In this document: positions 27,119 through 35,528 of the stretch, in pieces
Layout of the letters: the number at the start of each line of letters is the position of its first letter
Numbering within the stretch: the stretch's first letter is position 1
DNA from: Saprospiraceae bacterium
Lineage (GTDB): Bacteria > Bacteroidota > Bacteroidia > Chitinophagales > Saprospiraceae
Length of the DNA stretch: 64,000 bases
NCBI GenBank assembly: GCA_016714895.1
Contig: JADKBV010000011.1
Span: 372,001-436,000, forward strand
Direction: 5' to 3'
Program-made: the position numbers and the translations under genes
The notes under the pieces: model-generated
Database searches by the model: none
Seen by the model: the letters and a program-made list of their open reading frames with translations, nothing else
Told to the model about the DNA's origin: nothing

Positions 27119-28104
27119 TCATTTAATGGTTTTACGCGTGTGATTTCTTTTTGATAAAAGGGATTATTTTGAGGAATAGAAATAAACACTTCTATGCCAT
27201 ATATTTTGACCTCAGGTATTTTTCTGAACTTTTCAGGAATTTCGACGATACGTTGTCCAATGGATGCCACAGTTCCTTTTACCATTTTATCATGGAAAAA
27301 CAAAGAGGAAACGGAAACCGAATCTCCCTGTTTTATGTTGATAATAAATTTTTCCTGGAGGTAAGCCGTTATCATCACGGGTGAGGTCAGTCCAAAAGAA
27401 ACAAGACTTGAAAAGGCTTTGGCATACATGCCCTCACGAAAGTGTATACTGCCTACGATGCCGTCATAAGGGGCCACTACTGTCAAAGAAGTACTTTGTT
27501 TTTGTAGTGCTTTTTGTTTCTGATCCCACAGCGCTTTTTCCGTTTCAGATTCTCTGGGTAGATGATATAGTTTTGTATAGTGTTCTATGAGGCCGTCGTA
27601 TTTTTTGGTAATGTCATTTATTTCGGTTTTCAATTGATCCCTGTAGGATTCTTTCGGGTGAAAGTCAGAACCGGGTTTTAGCATATCGCCGGACAATTTT
27701 TTGTAAAAGTCAATTTCATTTTCCGTTTCTTTCAACTTTATTTGAAGTTCAGATAAAACCCTTTCTTTGTCTTTTTGAAGGTTGAGAATTTCTGATTTTA
27801 TGTCTGCATCAGAATAACTGTTTTTTAATTTTATTCCTGAAAGTAAAATACTTGTCTCTTCTTGTTCTGATAAAATATCGCGGTTGACGGCAAGTAAAAT
27901 TGTATCACCTTTTTTTATTTTCTGACCGCTAACCACTTTTATTTCAGTAATAAATACATCTTTATCCAGGTTGATTTCGGTTTCTTTATTTTCAGCAAAT
28001 CCGTAATATTCATTATGGCTAATGGTGAGCAGGTTTGAAAAATATCTGAGCGATAATAAAAGCAAAGGAGCAATAATCCAATAAAAAATATTAAATGATT
28101 TCAT
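27115..28104 (-). CDS. HlyD-family membrane fusion protein
   Basis: A 329-residue adaptor with one N-terminal membrane segment (about 7-25) and no lipobox. A half-lipoyl motif (VFITEIKVVSGQKIKKGDTIL) is followed by a long alpha hairpin (about residues 100-200) and the second half-lipoyl (VVAPYDGIVGSIHFREGMYA). A beta-barrel domain ends with PEVKIYGIEVFISIPQ. This layout matches HlyD/EmrA-type adaptors that dock to TolC. It lies 5 bases after the DUF4956 gene and overlaps the TolC-like gene by 4. No ABC, MFS or RND pump is adjacent. Confidence 0.85.
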   Translation of the reverse strand: MKSFNIFYWIIAPLLLLSLRYFSNLLTISHNEYYGFAENKETEINLDKDVFITEIKVVSGQKIKKGDTILLAVNRDILSEQEETSILLSGIKLKNSYSDADIKSEILNLQKDKERVLSELQIKLKETENEIDFYKKLSGDMLKPGSDFHPKESYRDQLKTEINDITKKYDGLIEHYTKLYHLPRESETEKALWDQKQKALQKQSTSLTVVAPYDGIVGSIHFREGMYAKAFSSLVSFGLTSPVMITAYLQEKFIINIKQGDSVSVSSLFFHDKMVKGTVASIGQRIVEIPEKFRKIPEVKIYGIEVFISIPQNNPFYQKEITRVKPLNE

Positions 28105-28109
28105 GAATA

Positions 28110-28823
28110 TTAATAATTATTGGTGGTATAAACATGGTCTTCAAATAAAATTCTTGTTATCTTGATTCCCTCAAGGAGTGCGAGTTCTTCTTTAAGTAGA
28201 TTTCCGAGTTTTACATTTCGGATCGTAAAGGAATATTCATACTCATTGATTTCATTTTGTTCAGTGTTGAGATTCATTCTGTACCTGGATAGGTTGATGT
28301 GTTGACCGTATTTTTGCAGAATTTTTTCGACATTGGCAAGGGATTGATCACTATCTGACGATTCAATTCTGAGATTTCCTTTAATGTTGTGTTTGGGGTC
28401 GAAAGGGCTTAATTTCAAAAGAAAAACTAAAAGCGAAAAGGTAAAGGTTCCGACAATTGCTATAAAGAAGGAATGAACTCCGCAAGCAATTCCTATAGCC
28501 ATTGTAGCAAAAATAAAAGAAATATCCCTGAGGTCTGAAACGTTGGAGCGAAAACGAATGATGGCAAGAGCACCAAATATCCCAAAACTTAATGCCAGAC
28601 TGTCTCCTATGGATTGCATAATCATAGCAGCGACGGTGGACATCAAAAGTAAAGATTGAATAAATGAATAAGATCGCCCGGCAGCAGGAGTGGTTTTGTC
28701 GTATGTAAAGACCAATACCAGAGAAAGCAAAATGGTCAGTACGGCAGTAATCAGGACCATATATAAAGATCCTTCTGCGTAGGAAAACAAATTGGGATTA
28801 CCTTGAAACATAAATTTAATCAA
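28110..28823 (-). CDS. DUF4956 membrane protein
   Basis: A 237-residue protein with about four membrane segments in residues 20-140, then a soluble domain of about 90 residues. The motif GIFGALAIIRFRSNVSDLRDISFIFATMAIGIA is characteristic of DUF4956. Members often lie near VTC-type polyphosphate polymerases and CotH proteins, neither of which is present here. The soluble end has a beta-alpha pattern like a ferredoxin-like or ACT domain. It is the first gene of the operon with HlyD and TolC proteins and is the only possible inner-membrane partner in that operon. An ATG four codons later is an alternative start. Confidence 0.85.
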   Translation of the reverse strand: MIKFMFQGNPNLFSYAEGSLYMVLITAVLTILLSLVLVFTYDKTTPAAGRSYSFIQSLLLMSTVAAMIMQSIGDSLALSFGIFGALAIIRFRSNVSDLRDISFIFATMAIGIACGVHSFFIAIVGTFTFSLLVFLLKLSPFDPKHNIKGNLRIESSDSDQSLANVEKILQKYGQHINLSRYRMNLNTEQNEINEYEYSFTIRNVKLGNLLKEELALLEGIKITRILFEDHVYTTNNY

Positions 28824-29266
28824 AAATTAATATTATTTTAACCTGTAAAGGTGGTGATTATTTTATAAGTAAGAAAAAAAAGTTATAACATATGTCCAAA
28901 ATTGAATAAAATGACTTAGCGGAAATGTGCCTGTAATTAAAGGTGCAAAACAAACTTACCATGTCAATGCCGGAATCATCATAATTTATATCAAAAAAGT
29001 TTGCCCGAAAATTCTTATTGGATGATCTGTTTTACAACTTGCGTCCACTGACAGATGTCGGCATTTATCGTATGGTTTGACTATCTTAATGGTTTGATTT
29101 GTTGAAAATAATCCATTGTAAAACCCAATTTTACTAAAATAGAACAGAAAAAAAGCCGTTCACGCCAGCCTTATTTTGAAATAACAGCTTCCCGCTTCCC
29201 CATTCCTGCATTTCCTTCCCGAATCCAAAAAAAATAGTATTTTTACCCTCAAATTCAAGGTAAACC
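28824..29266. other. Intergenic region between divergent genes
   Basis: About 440 bases between the DUF4956 operon (minus) and DUF4199 (plus). No gene is seen. The right end carries the right copy of the ~70-bp direct repeat, which here serves as the DUF4199 promoter and start region. Confidence 0.5.
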
Positions 29267-29292
29267 ATGCAAAACCCTTTTGTAAAGTACGG
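29220..29292 (+). repeat. Right copy of ~70-bp direct repeat (DUF4199 start region)
   Basis: This is the intact copy: it spans the presumed promoter, the ATG at 29267 and the first eight codons of DUF4199. Together with the left copy at 25756-25826 it brackets the DUF4956-HlyD-TolC operon in direct orientation. Confidence 0.8.
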
Positions 29293-29785
29293 ATTGTACT
29301 ACCTTTTGTTGTATATCATTACTTCACTGGTCATGTACCTGGTTGATGCAGGATGGCTGTTTCATATGTATACCGGTTGGTTCTGGTTGCTTGTTCTCAT
29401 TGGTTTTATGTATGCGGCTATCCGGGAAAAAAAACTACAAAATCAAGGTTTTCTTAGCCTGCAACAAGGATTCAGGGAGACCTGGCTGACTTTTGCTTTG
29501 GGTCTTGGCTCCACGCTCATTTTTAATTACATCCTGACACATTATGTTGATGTACAATTGTTGGAAATTCAGAAAGAAGTGCAGATAGAGGCAATACAAA
29601 GTATAGCTTCTTCGATGAATCTTTCGGAAGAAAAGACTCAAAAACAAATAGAAGACATCAGAAACAGCGACGGAACGGCTCTGTCAAAACTTGTGTTTGG
29701 GTATGCTTCCTTTTTATTGGTCGGCGCCATTCCGGCAATCATTCTGGCAGCTGTTCTCAAAAAATCACCTGAAAATATATCATAA
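29267..29785 (+). CDS. DUF4199 membrane protein
   Basis: A 172-residue protein with four hydrophobic segments (about residues 8-28, 34-52, 72-92 and 145-165) and a charged helix between the third and fourth. The order and the opening NPFVKYGLYYLLLYIITSLVMY match DUF4199, a small Bacteroidota membrane family of unknown role that is often placed next to a glycosyltransferase, as here. The next gene follows after 5 bases, so the two form an operon. Confidence 0.82.
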   Translation: MQNPFVKYGLYYLLLYIITSLVMYLVDAGWLFHMYTGWFWLLVLIGFMYAAIREKKLQNQGFLSLQQGFRETWLTFALGLGSTLIFNYILTHYVDVQLLEIQKEVQIEAIQSIASSMNLSEEKTQKQIEDIRNSDGTALSKLVFGYASFLLVGAIPAIILAAVLKKSPENIS

Positions 29786-29790
29786 TCATC

Positions 29791-30726
29791 ATGGACATAT
29801 CTGTTGCCATACCGCTTTTTAATGAAGAAGAATCGATCGGAGAACTTCACAACTGGATCGTCCGGGTGATGGAAAAAGAAGGATATTCTTACGAAATTGT
29901 TTTTGTGGACGACGGAAGTACTGACCGCTCCTGGCAAATCATCGGAGAATTGCAACAGAAAAATCCTTGTGTCAAAGGTATTAAGTTTCGCCGCAATTAC
30001 GGCAAATCTGCCGGACTTCACGTCGCTTTTGCCAAAGCTGAAGGCAATGTCATCATCACGATGGATGCGGATCTTCAGGACAGTCCGGAAGAAATTCCTG
30101 AGCTGTACCGAATGATCACAGAAAAAAAATACGATCTGGTCTCAGGATGGAAAAAAAAGAGATATGACCCGATCACCAAAACCATTCCCACCAAATTGTA
30201 CAATGCAGTGACCAGTTATATGTCGGGTATCAAACTCCATGATATGAACTGCGGACTCAAGGCTTACCGCAAGGAAGTGGTCAAAAATATCGAGGTCTAC
30301 GGCGAAATGCACCGCTACATTCCAGTGATAGCCAAATGGGCAGGTTTTCAGAAAATCGGCGAAAAAGTGGTCGTTCATCAGGCCAGAAAATACGGGGAAA
30401 GCAAATTTGGAATTTCCCGCTTTATTTATGGTCCGCTCGATCTGCTATCTATTATGTTTGTCAGCAAATTCGGCAAAAGGCCCATGCATTTTTTTGGAAG
30501 TATCGGAGGTGGACTTATCCTGTTAGGTATGGTTATTCTTGCTTATCTGAGTGCCATCAAAATCTTCAATGATGTCGTTGGTATTGCCGAAAGACCTGCC
30601 TTTTATCTGGGAATATTGGCTATCATTGTGGGCGTTCAACTTTTTATCGCCGGATTTTTAGGTGATTTGGTGAGTCGGAATGCACCTGATAAAAACGCTT
30701 ATCAGGTTGAAAAAGAATTAGGTTGA
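29791..30726 (+). CDS. Family 2 glycosyltransferase (DPM1/GtrB type)
   Basis: A 311-residue glycosyltransferase. The GT-A domain covers residues 1-230, with the start VAIPLFNEEESIGELHNWI, the nucleotide-binding VDDGSTDRSW and the metal-binding DADLQD. The C-terminal ~90 residues hold two membrane helices, as in dolichyl/undecaprenyl-phosphate sugar synthases. It probably moves a sugar from a nucleotide donor to a polyprenyl phosphate at the inner membrane. It forms an operon with DUF4199 and overlaps the 3' end of the convergent arsC-like gene by 9 bases. Confidence 0.9.
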   Translation: MDISVAIPLFNEEESIGELHNWIVRVMEKEGYSYEIVFVDDGSTDRSWQIIGELQQKNPCVKGIKFRRNYGKSAGLHVAFAKAEGNVIITMDADLQDSPEEIPELYRMITEKKYDLVSGWKKKRYDPITKTIPTKLYNAVTSYMSGIKLHDMNCGLKAYRKEVVKNIEVYGEMHRYIPVIAKWAGFQKIGEKVVVHQARKYGESKFGISRFIYGPLDLLSIMFVSKFGKRPMHFFGSIGGGLILLGMVILAYLSAIKIFNDVVGIAERPAFYLGILAIIVGVQLFIAGFLGDLVSRNAPDKNAYQVEKELG

Positions 30727-31083
30727 CGATTTTATTTTTAAAAATTTATTGATGATTTCCAAAGGTCGTCCGATGATGGCTTTTTGGTCTTTGATGATAA
30801 TTGGTCGTTCGATAAGGACGGGATTTTCGACCAGAATCTGAATCCATTCGTCATCAGAAAAAGTTTTGTCTTTGTAGTTTTGTTGGAAAACATCTTCTTT
30901 TTTGCGTATGAGTTGTTCCGGACGGAAACCAAGTTTTTTGACAAGACTTTCTATCTTTTTATACGTCAGTTTTTTTTGTAAATATAATATTATGTCATGT
31001 TCGATTCCGGCTTCTTCCAATATCCTTAGAGCTCTTCGACTGGTTTCGCATTTTGGATTGTGAATAATACTGATTTTGGGCAT
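30718..31083 (-). CDS. arsC: ArsC-family arsenate reductase
   Basis: A 121-residue thioredoxin-fold protein of the ArsC/Spx/YffB family. The N-terminal HNPKCETSR puts the catalytic cysteine at residue 12. The IGRPLEIINKFL C-terminus fits ArsC-type reductases. A glutaredoxin-dependent arsenate reductase is the usual assignment, but with no ars operon nearby the true substrate is uncertain. The 3' end overlaps the convergent glycosyltransferase gene by 9 bases. Confidence 0.8.
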   Translation of the reverse strand: MPKISIIHNPKCETSRRALRILEEAGIEHDIILYLQKKLTYKKIESLVKKLGFRPEQLIRKKEDVFQQNYKDKTFSDDEWIQILVENPVLIERPIIIKDQKAIIGRPLEIINKFLKIKSST

Positions 31084-31173
31084 ATGATTTTATTTCTTAC
31101 AAAAGAACAATCAACATTTTCCATCAGGTAATCGTTCAAAAAGATAATTATTATTTAAAACGCTAAAGCTAAA

Positions 31174-32535
31174 TTGATGATAAAATGGATAATTGAAAAA
31201 AACATTATTACTTGTATATTTTTTTTACTGTTCGCAAATATGCTGGATGCTCAGAACAGATTGCAGTACAACAAATATGTTTTTCCGGATTTATTTGTGC
31301 AGGGATTGAATCTGACAGGAAATGCTGAATATAGAAAAGCAAATGACCAAAATAGTGAATTATCACGATTAGAGGTAAATGTTTATCTGAATTACTTTGC
31401 TATAGAAAATAAGCCTGATATTCAACGATACCGGCATTCTCTGATCTCTGTAAGTTATAACCGGATTAATAATAGTAGCAGTAGAGAATCGAGTACATAT
31501 TTAACATCTAATTATTACCAGGAATACAGGAAATTTATCAATCCGAAAAAAGGAGGGATGCCGTTGTTTTGGGAAATTGATCAGTTAATAGATATTGCAG
31601 CCTTCAACGATGATGATTTAAATTCCGGATCCAATGTATTCAGATTTTTTGATGCTGAGATTGCATTTCCGGTTAAATTTGGCGTTGGCAGGATAGAACC
31701 GCTTGCAGGTTTGCCATTGGCTGAATTTCTTGCGGATGACCTTTTGGAGGCAGGTTTGATCGATACATTGTTTGGCCAGGAAAAAATGTTTGAATTGGCT
31801 CAAAAAATTGTTACTGTAGAAAATGCCCGTGTTTTTGATAGCCGACGGGCCCGGATATACCGATTGACAGAAATCAGTGGTTGGCTCGAAAAACATGGTG
31901 TGCCTTCCGGAATTCAGAGTTTTACAATACTTAATGACAATTTATTTTTTGCACAAACAGGCATCAGAGGTCATGGAAAATTTCATTCTTTAGGATTTGT
32001 GCCCTATGTAGTGCCTGACCTCATTCAGATTTTTCCTCTTCTTGAATATGGCTTCGGCCTTCAATATGAGTTCAGAAGGGCAAAAAATATTTCAAAAAAA
32101 TTGCATCACGACTGGGGACTCAAAAGCGGTTATTTTGCTGTTTCATCAGATGTTTTTCAGTCAGGAAATGTGTTTTTACTGAAAGCAAGATATGCGTTAA
32201 CTTATGTTCCGATAACCAGAACCATTCTCACTGTTGTGCCGAGATTTTCTTTGTATTCATTGGAAAATGACAGAGGAGTTATAGAAACCGGTATTTCTGC
32301 CAATCTGACATATTTTATCAATCATCGGTTATCGCTTAATTCAGGAATACAATATTTTTCAATGGAGAATTCCAGACCTTTTTCAACAGTTGTATTACCC
32401 TCATTGATTACTTCAGATTTTTATTCTTCTGAATTTTACAGGACTAACATTGTTCGTGCTCCTGCCGGTAATTCATTTAAGAACACAGCCACAGAATTGT
32501 TTCTATATGCCACTTTATCCTACAATTTATTTTAG
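31174..32535 (+). CDS. Putative outer-membrane barrel protein, unknown family
   Basis: A 453-residue protein with a signal peptide (about residues 1-26, ending LDAQ) and many alternating strands in the C-terminal half (for example SLGFVPYVVPDLIQIFPLLEYGFGLQYEF). It ends ATLSYNLF, with the terminal Phe of outer-membrane proteins. The middle has a charged helical insert (about residues 180-240). I recognise no family. It is monocistronic. Confidence 0.6.
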   Translation: MMIKWIIEKNIITCIFFLLFANMLDAQNRLQYNKYVFPDLFVQGLNLTGNAEYRKANDQNSELSRLEVNVYLNYFAIENKPDIQRYRHSLISVSYNRINNSSSRESSTYLTSNYYQEYRKFINPKKGGMPLFWEIDQLIDIAAFNDDDLNSGSNVFRFFDAEIAFPVKFGVGRIEPLAGLPLAEFLADDLLEAGLIDTLFGQEKMFELAQKIVTVENARVFDSRRARIYRLTEISGWLEKHGVPSGIQSFTILNDNLFFAQTGIRGHGKFHSLGFVPYVVPDLIQIFPLLEYGFGLQYEFRRAKNISKKLHHDWGLKSGYFAVSSDVFQSGNVFLLKARYALTYVPITRTILTVVPRFSLYSLENDRGVIETGISANLTYFINHRLSLNSGIQYFSMENSRPFSTVVLPSLITSDFYSSEFYRTNIVRAPAGNSFKNTATELFLYATLSYNLF

Positions 32536-32715
32536 TCAATTGAAATTTTTCCGGTTTTTGAAAATTATACCTGATTGGTGGTTAAAACTTTTGATGATGT
32601 TGTTTGACGATTTGTTCCTTTTATTATCCTACACGGAGGGTTTGATAAAAGTTGATTAAAAATATCTGTTTGAAAACAATTATTTTGCATAACTTGTCCC
32701 TCAAATTGATGCCAA

Positions 32716-34716
32716 ATGACAAATCCTAATGTTTTACCGGTCGGTCTGATGACAGACTTTGATGTGAGTTTGTTTCAATCGGGCAAACATTTCCGGCTTT
32801 ACGAAAAAATGGGAGCGCATCCCGGAAATCATCAGGACACAGAAGGTTGTTATTTTTCGGTTTATGCGCCCAATGCCTTTAGTGTATCTGTGGTAGGCGA
32901 TTTTAATAAATGGGACGGTACCCAACATATTTTGTATCCGAGATGGGATAAGTCCGGTATTTGGGAGGGATTTATAAAGGGAGTTGAAAGGGGAACGGTC
33001 TATAAATATCAGATTCATCCGCACAAATTCGGAAGGGTTCGCATGAAAGCTGATCCTTATGGTTTCCGGATGGAAAAACCGCCTCTTTCGGGTTCTGTGG
33101 TTTGGGATACACACTACGAATGGAAAGATTCTGAATGGATGAAAAACAGACCGGCAAAAAACAATCTTCATCGTCCGCATTCTGTGTACGAAATTCATTT
33201 GGGTTCATGGCGATACCATTTTGAAGAAAATCGACCACTTACCTATACGGAAGCAGCGGAACAATTGGCAAAATATATAAAAGAAATGGGTTTTACCCAT
33301 GTCGAATTTATGCCGTTGGCTGAATTTCCATACGAACCATCCTGGGGATATCAGATCACCGGTTATTATGCGGCTACTTCAAGATTTGGATTGCCGCAGG
33401 AACTGATGTATCTGATTGATGTTTTACATCAGCATGATATAGGTGTAATATTGGATTGGGTGCCGGCACATTTTCCGGCAGATGATTTTGCTTTGGCGAC
33501 TTTTGATGGCTCTTGTGTATACGAACATCCGGATCGCCGCAAAGGTTTTCACCCCGATTGGAATACGATGATTTTTAATTACGAACGCAATGAAGTCCGG
33601 AGTTTTCTGATCAGCAATGCTTTTTTCTGGCTGGACAAATATCACATTGATGGTTTGCGGGTTGATGCGGTTTCTTCCATGATTCATCTGGATTATTCCC
33701 GTAAGGAAGGAGAATGGGCGCCCAACGAACACGGTGGAAGGGAATATCTCAGGGCGATTTCTTTTATTCAGGAATGTAACAAAGCCATTTATACCCATTT
33801 TCCCGGCATTCAGACCATTGCAGAAGAATCGACCGATCATCCCTTGGTTTCGAGACCACCTGACATCGGTGGTTTGGGATTCGGTATGAAATGGATGATG
33901 GGTTGGATGCATGATACATTAAAATATTTTCAAAAAGATTTTATTTACCGAAGGTTTCACCAGAATGACATTACTTTTAGTATCATGTATGCCTTTTCAG
34001 AAAACTTTATGTTGCCTTTGTCACATGATGAGGTGGTTCATGGCAAAGCTTCTCTGATCGGGAAGATGGCAGGTGATGAATGGCAGAAGTTTGCCAATCT
34101 CAGGGCATTGTACGGATATATGTTTACACATCCCGGCACTAAACTTTTATTTATGGGAAGTGAGATCGGACCATATGACGAATGGGATTTTACTAAGGCG
34201 CTTCCGTGGGACTTGTTACAATTTGACGCTCACAAAGGCCTTCAGTCGACCGTTAAAGATCTGAATCATTTGTATCAGACAAAACCTGCGTTGTATCATT
34301 TTAATTTTCAATGGGAAGGTTTTGAATGGGTCAATGCCGGGGATTTTGTCAATTCGATATTGATTTATAAAAGGAAGTCAAATAAACCTGACGAACAATG
34401 CCTCATTGTGTGCAATCTATCAATCAAACCACAGACAGACTACAAAGTCGGATTGTCAGAAGCGGGCACTTTTACTTTACTTTTTAATTCTGACGACCCG
34501 AAATATTGGGGTAGCGGCCATGATTTTATTGACAAATGTACGACCCGGAAAAAGGAATGGCAGGGTAAACCATATTACATTGACATAATCATTCCTCCGC
34601 TGAGTACCATGATCTATGAATACAAACCCAAAAAACCGGTTTCTAAAAAGATCACAACCGATAAAAAATCTGAAATAAAACCATCGGTTAAAAAAAGGAC
34701 CATAAAAAATAGTTAA
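32716..34716 (+). CDS. glgB: 1,4-alpha-glucan branching enzyme
   Basis: A 666-residue GH13 enzyme that makes alpha-1,6 branches in glycogen. An N-terminal CBM48 domain (about 25-135, FSVYAPNAFSVSVVGDFNKW) precedes the TIM barrel. The catalytic residues are Asp317 (GLRVDAV), Glu370 (TIAEES) and Asp438 (LSHDEVVHG). The C-terminal all-beta domain follows. The length matches short Bacteroidota and eukaryote-like GlgB. The last ~35 residues are a lysine-rich tail (KPKKPVSKKITTDKK and on) not needed for the fold. The stop overlaps the next ATG (TAATG). Confidence 0.94.
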   Translation: MTNPNVLPVGLMTDFDVSLFQSGKHFRLYEKMGAHPGNHQDTEGCYFSVYAPNAFSVSVVGDFNKWDGTQHILYPRWDKSGIWEGFIKGVERGTVYKYQIHPHKFGRVRMKADPYGFRMEKPPLSGSVVWDTHYEWKDSEWMKNRPAKNNLHRPHSVYEIHLGSWRYHFEENRPLTYTEAAEQLAKYIKEMGFTHVEFMPLAEFPYEPSWGYQITGYYAATSRFGLPQELMYLIDVLHQHDIGVILDWVPAHFPADDFALATFDGSCVYEHPDRRKGFHPDWNTMIFNYERNEVRSFLISNAFFWLDKYHIDGLRVDAVSSMIHLDYSRKEGEWAPNEHGGREYLRAISFIQECNKAIYTHFPGIQTIAEESTDHPLVSRPPDIGGLGFGMKWMMGWMHDTLKYFQKDFIYRRFHQNDITFSIMYAFSENFMLPLSHDEVVHGKASLIGKMAGDEWQKFANLRALYGYMFTHPGTKLLFMGSEIGPYDEWDFTKALPWDLLQFDAHKGLQSTVKDLNHLYQTKPALYHFNFQWEGFEWVNAGDFVNSILIYKRKSNKPDEQCLIVCNLSIKPQTDYKVGLSEAGTFTLLFNSDDPKYWGSGHDFIDKCTTRKKEWQGKPYYIDIIIPPLSTMIYEYKPKKPVSKKITTDKKSEIKPSVKKRTIKNS

Positions 34717-35408
34717 TGGCAGTATATCTCATTCCTTGTCCGATAGATCAGGAAGGCATGTCAAATATTCCCGAACGGACGATCCGTATTTTACATCAGA
34801 CGACCCATTTTGTGGTCGAAAGAGCCAAAACTGCGCGTCATTTTATCAAAGACTCGGGACATCCTCAGCCTATATCATCATTGATGATTGTGGAGATTGA
34901 CGATGTTCATACTGATTGGAAAAAGCAGGTAACAGAATGGCTCCGGAATGGTAACGATGTCGGCGTGATTTCTGAAGCCGGTTGTCCGGGAATAGCGGAT
35001 CCGGGAGCCGAAGTTGTAGCTCTGGCACATCAGATCGGACAAAAAGTGATACCATTGGTGGGACCTTCATCGATATTTCTGGCTTTGATGTCGAGCGGAT
35101 TCAGCGGACAACATTTTTCGTTTCACGGATATTTACCGAATAAAAAAAATGAATTGAGTCTTGTATTAAAAAAGTTTGAAAAAGATATTTCCATCGGGCA
35201 CACCCATATTTTTATGGAAACCCCTTACCGTAATGTTTTTATGCTGGAGACCTTGTGTCAGAGTTTGCAACCACAAACCTTATTATGTGTGGCATGTGAT
35301 CTGAACAATCCTGAAGAAGACATCAGAACGTTACCTGTAAGATTATGGCAGAAAGAAAATTTTACAAAATATCACAAAAGACCTGCGATTTATTTAATCG
35401 GGAAATAA
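34716..35408 (+). CDS. RsmI-related SAM methyltransferase (tetrapyrrole methylase fold)
   Basis: A 230-residue protein of the SAM-dependent tetrapyrrole-methylase superfamily. The SEAGCPGIADPGAEVV segment (about 88-103) and the VGPSSIFLALMSSGFSGQHFSFHGYLP segment match the RsmI branch, which 2'-O-methylates C1402 of 16S rRNA. It is shorter and more divergent than canonical RsmI, and Bacteroidota often carry such a second paralogue, so its true substrate is unknown. It overlaps glgB by one base and so is probably translationally coupled. Confidence 0.8.
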   Translation: MAVYLIPCPIDQEGMSNIPERTIRILHQTTHFVVERAKTARHFIKDSGHPQPISSLMIVEIDDVHTDWKKQVTEWLRNGNDVGVISEAGCPGIADPGAEVVALAHQIGQKVIPLVGPSSIFLALMSSGFSGQHFSFHGYLPNKKNELSLVLKKFEKDISIGHTHIFMETPYRNVFMLETLCQSLQPQTLLCVACDLNNPEEDIRTLPVRLWQKENFTKYHKRPAIYLIGK

Positions 35409-35422
35409 TGGATTCAGCATAT

Positions 35423-35458
35423 TGTGAAACAATTGTAGTGATGGTTTCACATATTTTT
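35423..35458 (+). terminator. Possible terminator after the methyltransferase gene
   Basis: An 8-bp stem (tgtgaaac 35423-35430 with gtttcaca 35444-35451) is followed by tattttt. It begins 15 bases after the stop codon. Confidence 0.5.
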
Positions 35459-35528
35459 GTTTAGTTTGTGTTTTGATTTACTTTTTTCTACCTCAGGCAA
35501 AACGATATTTTGGCTTATAAATTTAGAT

